Below, in pieces: positions 62,116-64,000 of a stretch of 64,000 bases of DNA; position 1 is the stretch's first letter, and the number at the start of each line of letters is the position of its first letter. Under the pieces are notes generated by a model. It made no database searches and was not told where the DNA came from. It saw only the letters and a list, made by a program, of their open reading frames with translations. The translations under genes and the position numbers were made by a program. Origin of the DNA: Desulfobulbus sp. (GTDB lineage Bacteria; Desulfobacterota; Desulfobulbia; Desulfobulbales; Desulfobulbaceae). Where the stretch lies: contig JAITGO010000010.1 in NCBI GenBank assembly GCA_031280615.1, positions 1-64,000 of the forward strand, read 5' to 3'.

Positions 62116-64000
62116 GTTTGGTCCTGTTTTGCGACGGCAGCATTATTTTAAACGTACATCCGCCATTCTGGTTATTTTCAACAGTAATTAATCCGCCGTG
62201 CCGTTCTGTTATATTCGAAGCAATGGCAAGTCCTAGTCCGGTTCCCCCTCTCTTGTTGGTGAAAAAAGGCTTGAAAATCTCAAGTTTATTTTCTTCGGGG
62301 ATACCGCATCCAGTGTCTGAAATTGCTACCTCGCAGAAACCTTGGAAGATAAATTGATCTTGTTCGAACTCACTTCTGTCTGGGTAGAATTCAGCGCAGG
62401 CACTGGTATAGTCTATAACCTCTATCTTGAGTACGCCGCCATTTTCCATCGCCTCGAGTGCATTGGTGCATATATTCAAAAAAACTTGCGACAGTTGGGA
62501 CTCGTCACCCGTAATCCATATAGCTTCCCGGAAAGAGATAAAAATAATATGGATATTCTGGTCCGCTTTTGAAGAAATTAACTTGACGATTGATTGCATC
62601 AAGGCATTTAAATCGAGAATCCCTATGTGGAGTTCCGGGGGTTTTGAAAGAATGAGAAACTTGGTCACCAGATCGTTAAGCCTTTTAATCTCTTTTTGCA
62701 TGATGATGAAATCTTCTTTCTGGTCGTCGTCGAGCGAGAGCTGCATTTCAAGCGATTGGAGAATCACCTTGATCGATGTCAATGGTGTCCGCACCTCATG
62801 TGCCATGCCTGCTGCAAACTGGCCCATTCCGGAAAGGTGGCTGGCAAATGAAAACCGTTTTTTCCAGTAGGCGTTCAGCTCCATCAGCGACCGTGCCAAG
62901 CGGGCCAAGTCATCATTTTTTTCTATGGTGGGCTCCAGCTCTATGTTGCCCTTGGTTATTTTTGCCACAACCTCGTCGAGTTTTTGAATCCTCCTGTTCA
63001 TGGAGCGGGCAACCAAGACACCGACGAGAGATACGGCCAACGCAAAAGAAAAAATTTGGATGATACTGTTTCGCAGCGACTGTTTCTCCTGAAAAAGAAT
63101 TTCCTGCTTATCCCGCTTCACTAGCATTGCCCAAAGTATCTCGTTTTGATTGAAGGAGATGGGTTGGTATGCGCACACCACCTCGGTGCCCCTGTAATCC
63201 TCGGTTAGCGAAACTCCCGTTTTACCGAGGAATGTTTTCTGGATCAGCGCGCTTAGCCCGAACAAAGGGGTGTATGGATACTGCAAGGCTGAAAGCGCAT
63301 CCGGAATCAACCGGGCATCGTTCATGCACTCATAACGCTGCTTCTCTCTGTTGTTCTGGAATAGAAGAATCTCGCCGGACCCGCCCATGCTCTGCAGCTC
63401 CCATTGCAACGGCACGAGAAATTCATTGAGCGGAATGCGCAATACCACGAAATTACGGCTTTTCTCCTCCGGTGAATCGTGCCTGCCCATGTCCAGCGGC
63501 ATGTACAGCTGGATAAACGCCTCTTTCATGGCGTCGGGCCGATAGATGTCGACATGCACCCGTCCCTCTTGGGCTCCCGAGTTCTCTGATGGTGCGGCGA
63601 ATCCTCCCAATTCGCTGCCGTCTTGCGTTGGATTGGAAGAGAGCAATACCAGGCCGGCGCTGTCCAAAAGCGAGGCTTCGCTGCGCCTCCACCCTCTCGT
63701 GAGTTCGACGAGCCTGAGCCTCATTGCGTAAATGGCCTGCCCCCCGATTTGATCGTCCGTGGCAAACGGCGACGTTTCGTTTTCCTTGAGCGAAGCAATC
63801 GTGTTGATGAAGAGAGGGTCGGCGAGAATGGACTTGACCCCCTCCTTGGCCCTGTCGATGCGGTTGACAAGCAACATTGCATTGAGATTGGCCATTGTAT
63901 GGATTTGTTCGGATGTTTTTTCGATCGTGGCGTTTCTTGCGTTGTAATATGTTGAAATAATAAAGGCTATTTGAGTGAAAAAGCAGATTGTCAGCAGGAT
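62093..64000 (-). CDS. Membrane sensor histidine kinase (cut by right edge)
   Basis: The frame is open to the right edge, so at least 635 residues are present and the true start is missing. It shows an N-terminal membrane helix (ILLTICFFTQIAFIIS), a large extracytoplasmic sensor domain, a second helix (IIQIFSFALAVSLVGVLVA), a HAMP-like segment, HisKA with the phospho-His in FAAGMAHEVRTPLTSIKV, and an ATPase with NICTNALEAM, DTGCGIPEENK and GTGLGLAIAS. It pairs with the overlapping response regulator. The ligand is unknown; the layout resembles DctB-type sensors. Confidence 0.93.
   Translation of the reverse strand: MLLTICFFTQIAFIISTYYNARNATIEKTSEQIHTMANLNAMLLVNRIDRAKEGVKSILADPLFINTIASLKENETSPFATDDQIGGQAIYAMRLRLVELTRGWRRSEASLLDSAGLVLLSSNPTQDGSELGGFAAPSENSGAQEGRVHVDIYRPDAMKEAFIQLYMPLDMGRHDSPEEKSRNFVVLRIPLNEFLVPLQWELQSMGGSGEILLFQNNREKQRYECMNDARLIPDALSALQYPYTPLFGLSALIQKTFLGKTGVSLTEDYRGTEVVCAYQPISFNQNEILWAMLVKRDKQEILFQEKQSLRNSIIQIFSFALAVSLVGVLVARSMNRRIQKLDEVVAKITKGNIELEPTIEKNDDLARLARSLMELNAYWKKRFSFASHLSGMGQFAAGMAHEVRTPLTSIKVILQSLEMQLSLDDDQKEDFIIMQKEIKRLNDLVTKFLILSKPPELHIGILDLNALMQSIVKLISSKADQNIHIIFISFREAIWITGDESQLSQVFLNICTNALEAMENGGVLKIEVIDYTSACAEFYPDRSEFEQDQFIFQGFCEVAISDTGCGIPEENKLEIFKPFFTNKRGGTGLGLAIASNITERHGGLITVENNQNGGCTFKIMLPSQNRTKHEKNINS

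Overview
The window looks like chromosomal DNA of a GC-rich sulfate-reducing Desulfobacterota bacterium, most likely Desulfobulbales. The main evidence is a complete dsrMKJOP operon (the membrane complex tied to dissimilatory sulfite reduction) next to an RsbRD-N gene. A PrkA/YeaH/SpoVR/PrkA2 cluster, a eukaryotic-type HisA and an EF-G of the HIDSGKTT type fit the same assignment. The taxonomic call is an inference from gene content; no 16S rRNA is present.

Layout. 1-255: right end of an IS3-family element. 371-460: tRNA-Ser(CGA). 577-7405 (+): a LEA14-like lipoprotein, an AMMECR1 protein and a YkgJ-type cysteine-cluster protein with overlapping stop/start, bioB-bioA, an AI-2E-type permease and citrate synthase. 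7437-9158 (-): a Cache-PAS-HD-GYP c-di-GMP phosphodiesterase. 9361-10178: a cobalamin riboswitch, an intrinsic terminator and further hairpins, with no B12 gene beside it. 10179-17665 (+): the prkA-yeaH-spoVR-prkA2 stress cluster. 17735-23274 (-): an outer-membrane protein, then an overlapping pyrK-pyrD-aroD-aroE-aroA series. 23338-24129 (+): prepilin peptidase. 24204-29952 (-): dsrPOJKM read in reverse, preceded by an RsbRD-N protein. 30108-46678 is almost entirely minus strand and mostly housekeeping: tail-specific protease, YedF, metallo-hydrolase, HDOD protein, HisA, a P-loop ATPase, EF-G, DUF190-CBS, CrcB, tRNA-Phe, zinc-ribbon protein, nitroreductase, PyrF, PIN-PhoH and Xaa-Pro peptidase. 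46747-48111 is rsmB and 48311-48397 is tRNA-Leu(CAA).

Accessory part. Directly after tRNA-Leu there is a roughly 1.6 kb AT-rich islet carrying a bacteriohemerythrin and a zinc-ribbon coiled-coil gene. It is bounded by two copies of the tRNA 3' flank plus terminator. After it come a di-heme cytochrome c peroxidase with a Fur/PerR-like box, a lipase-like hydrolase, a diguanylate cyclase broken by a frameshift in a 5-bp tandem repeat, a cyclopropane fatty acid synthase next to a methyltransferase, a LysE exporter, TrmO and a metallo-hydrolase. The right edge (60697-64000) is a lower-GC sigma-54 two-component system whose kinase runs off the window.

The most unusual items are the orphan cobalamin riboswitch with a structured downstream region, a promoter-to-terminator unit upstream of fusA that looks like a small RNA or attenuator, the repeat-broken diguanylate cyclase, and the tRNA-Leu islet. 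No CRISPR array, prophage or obviously new multi-gene defence system was seen.
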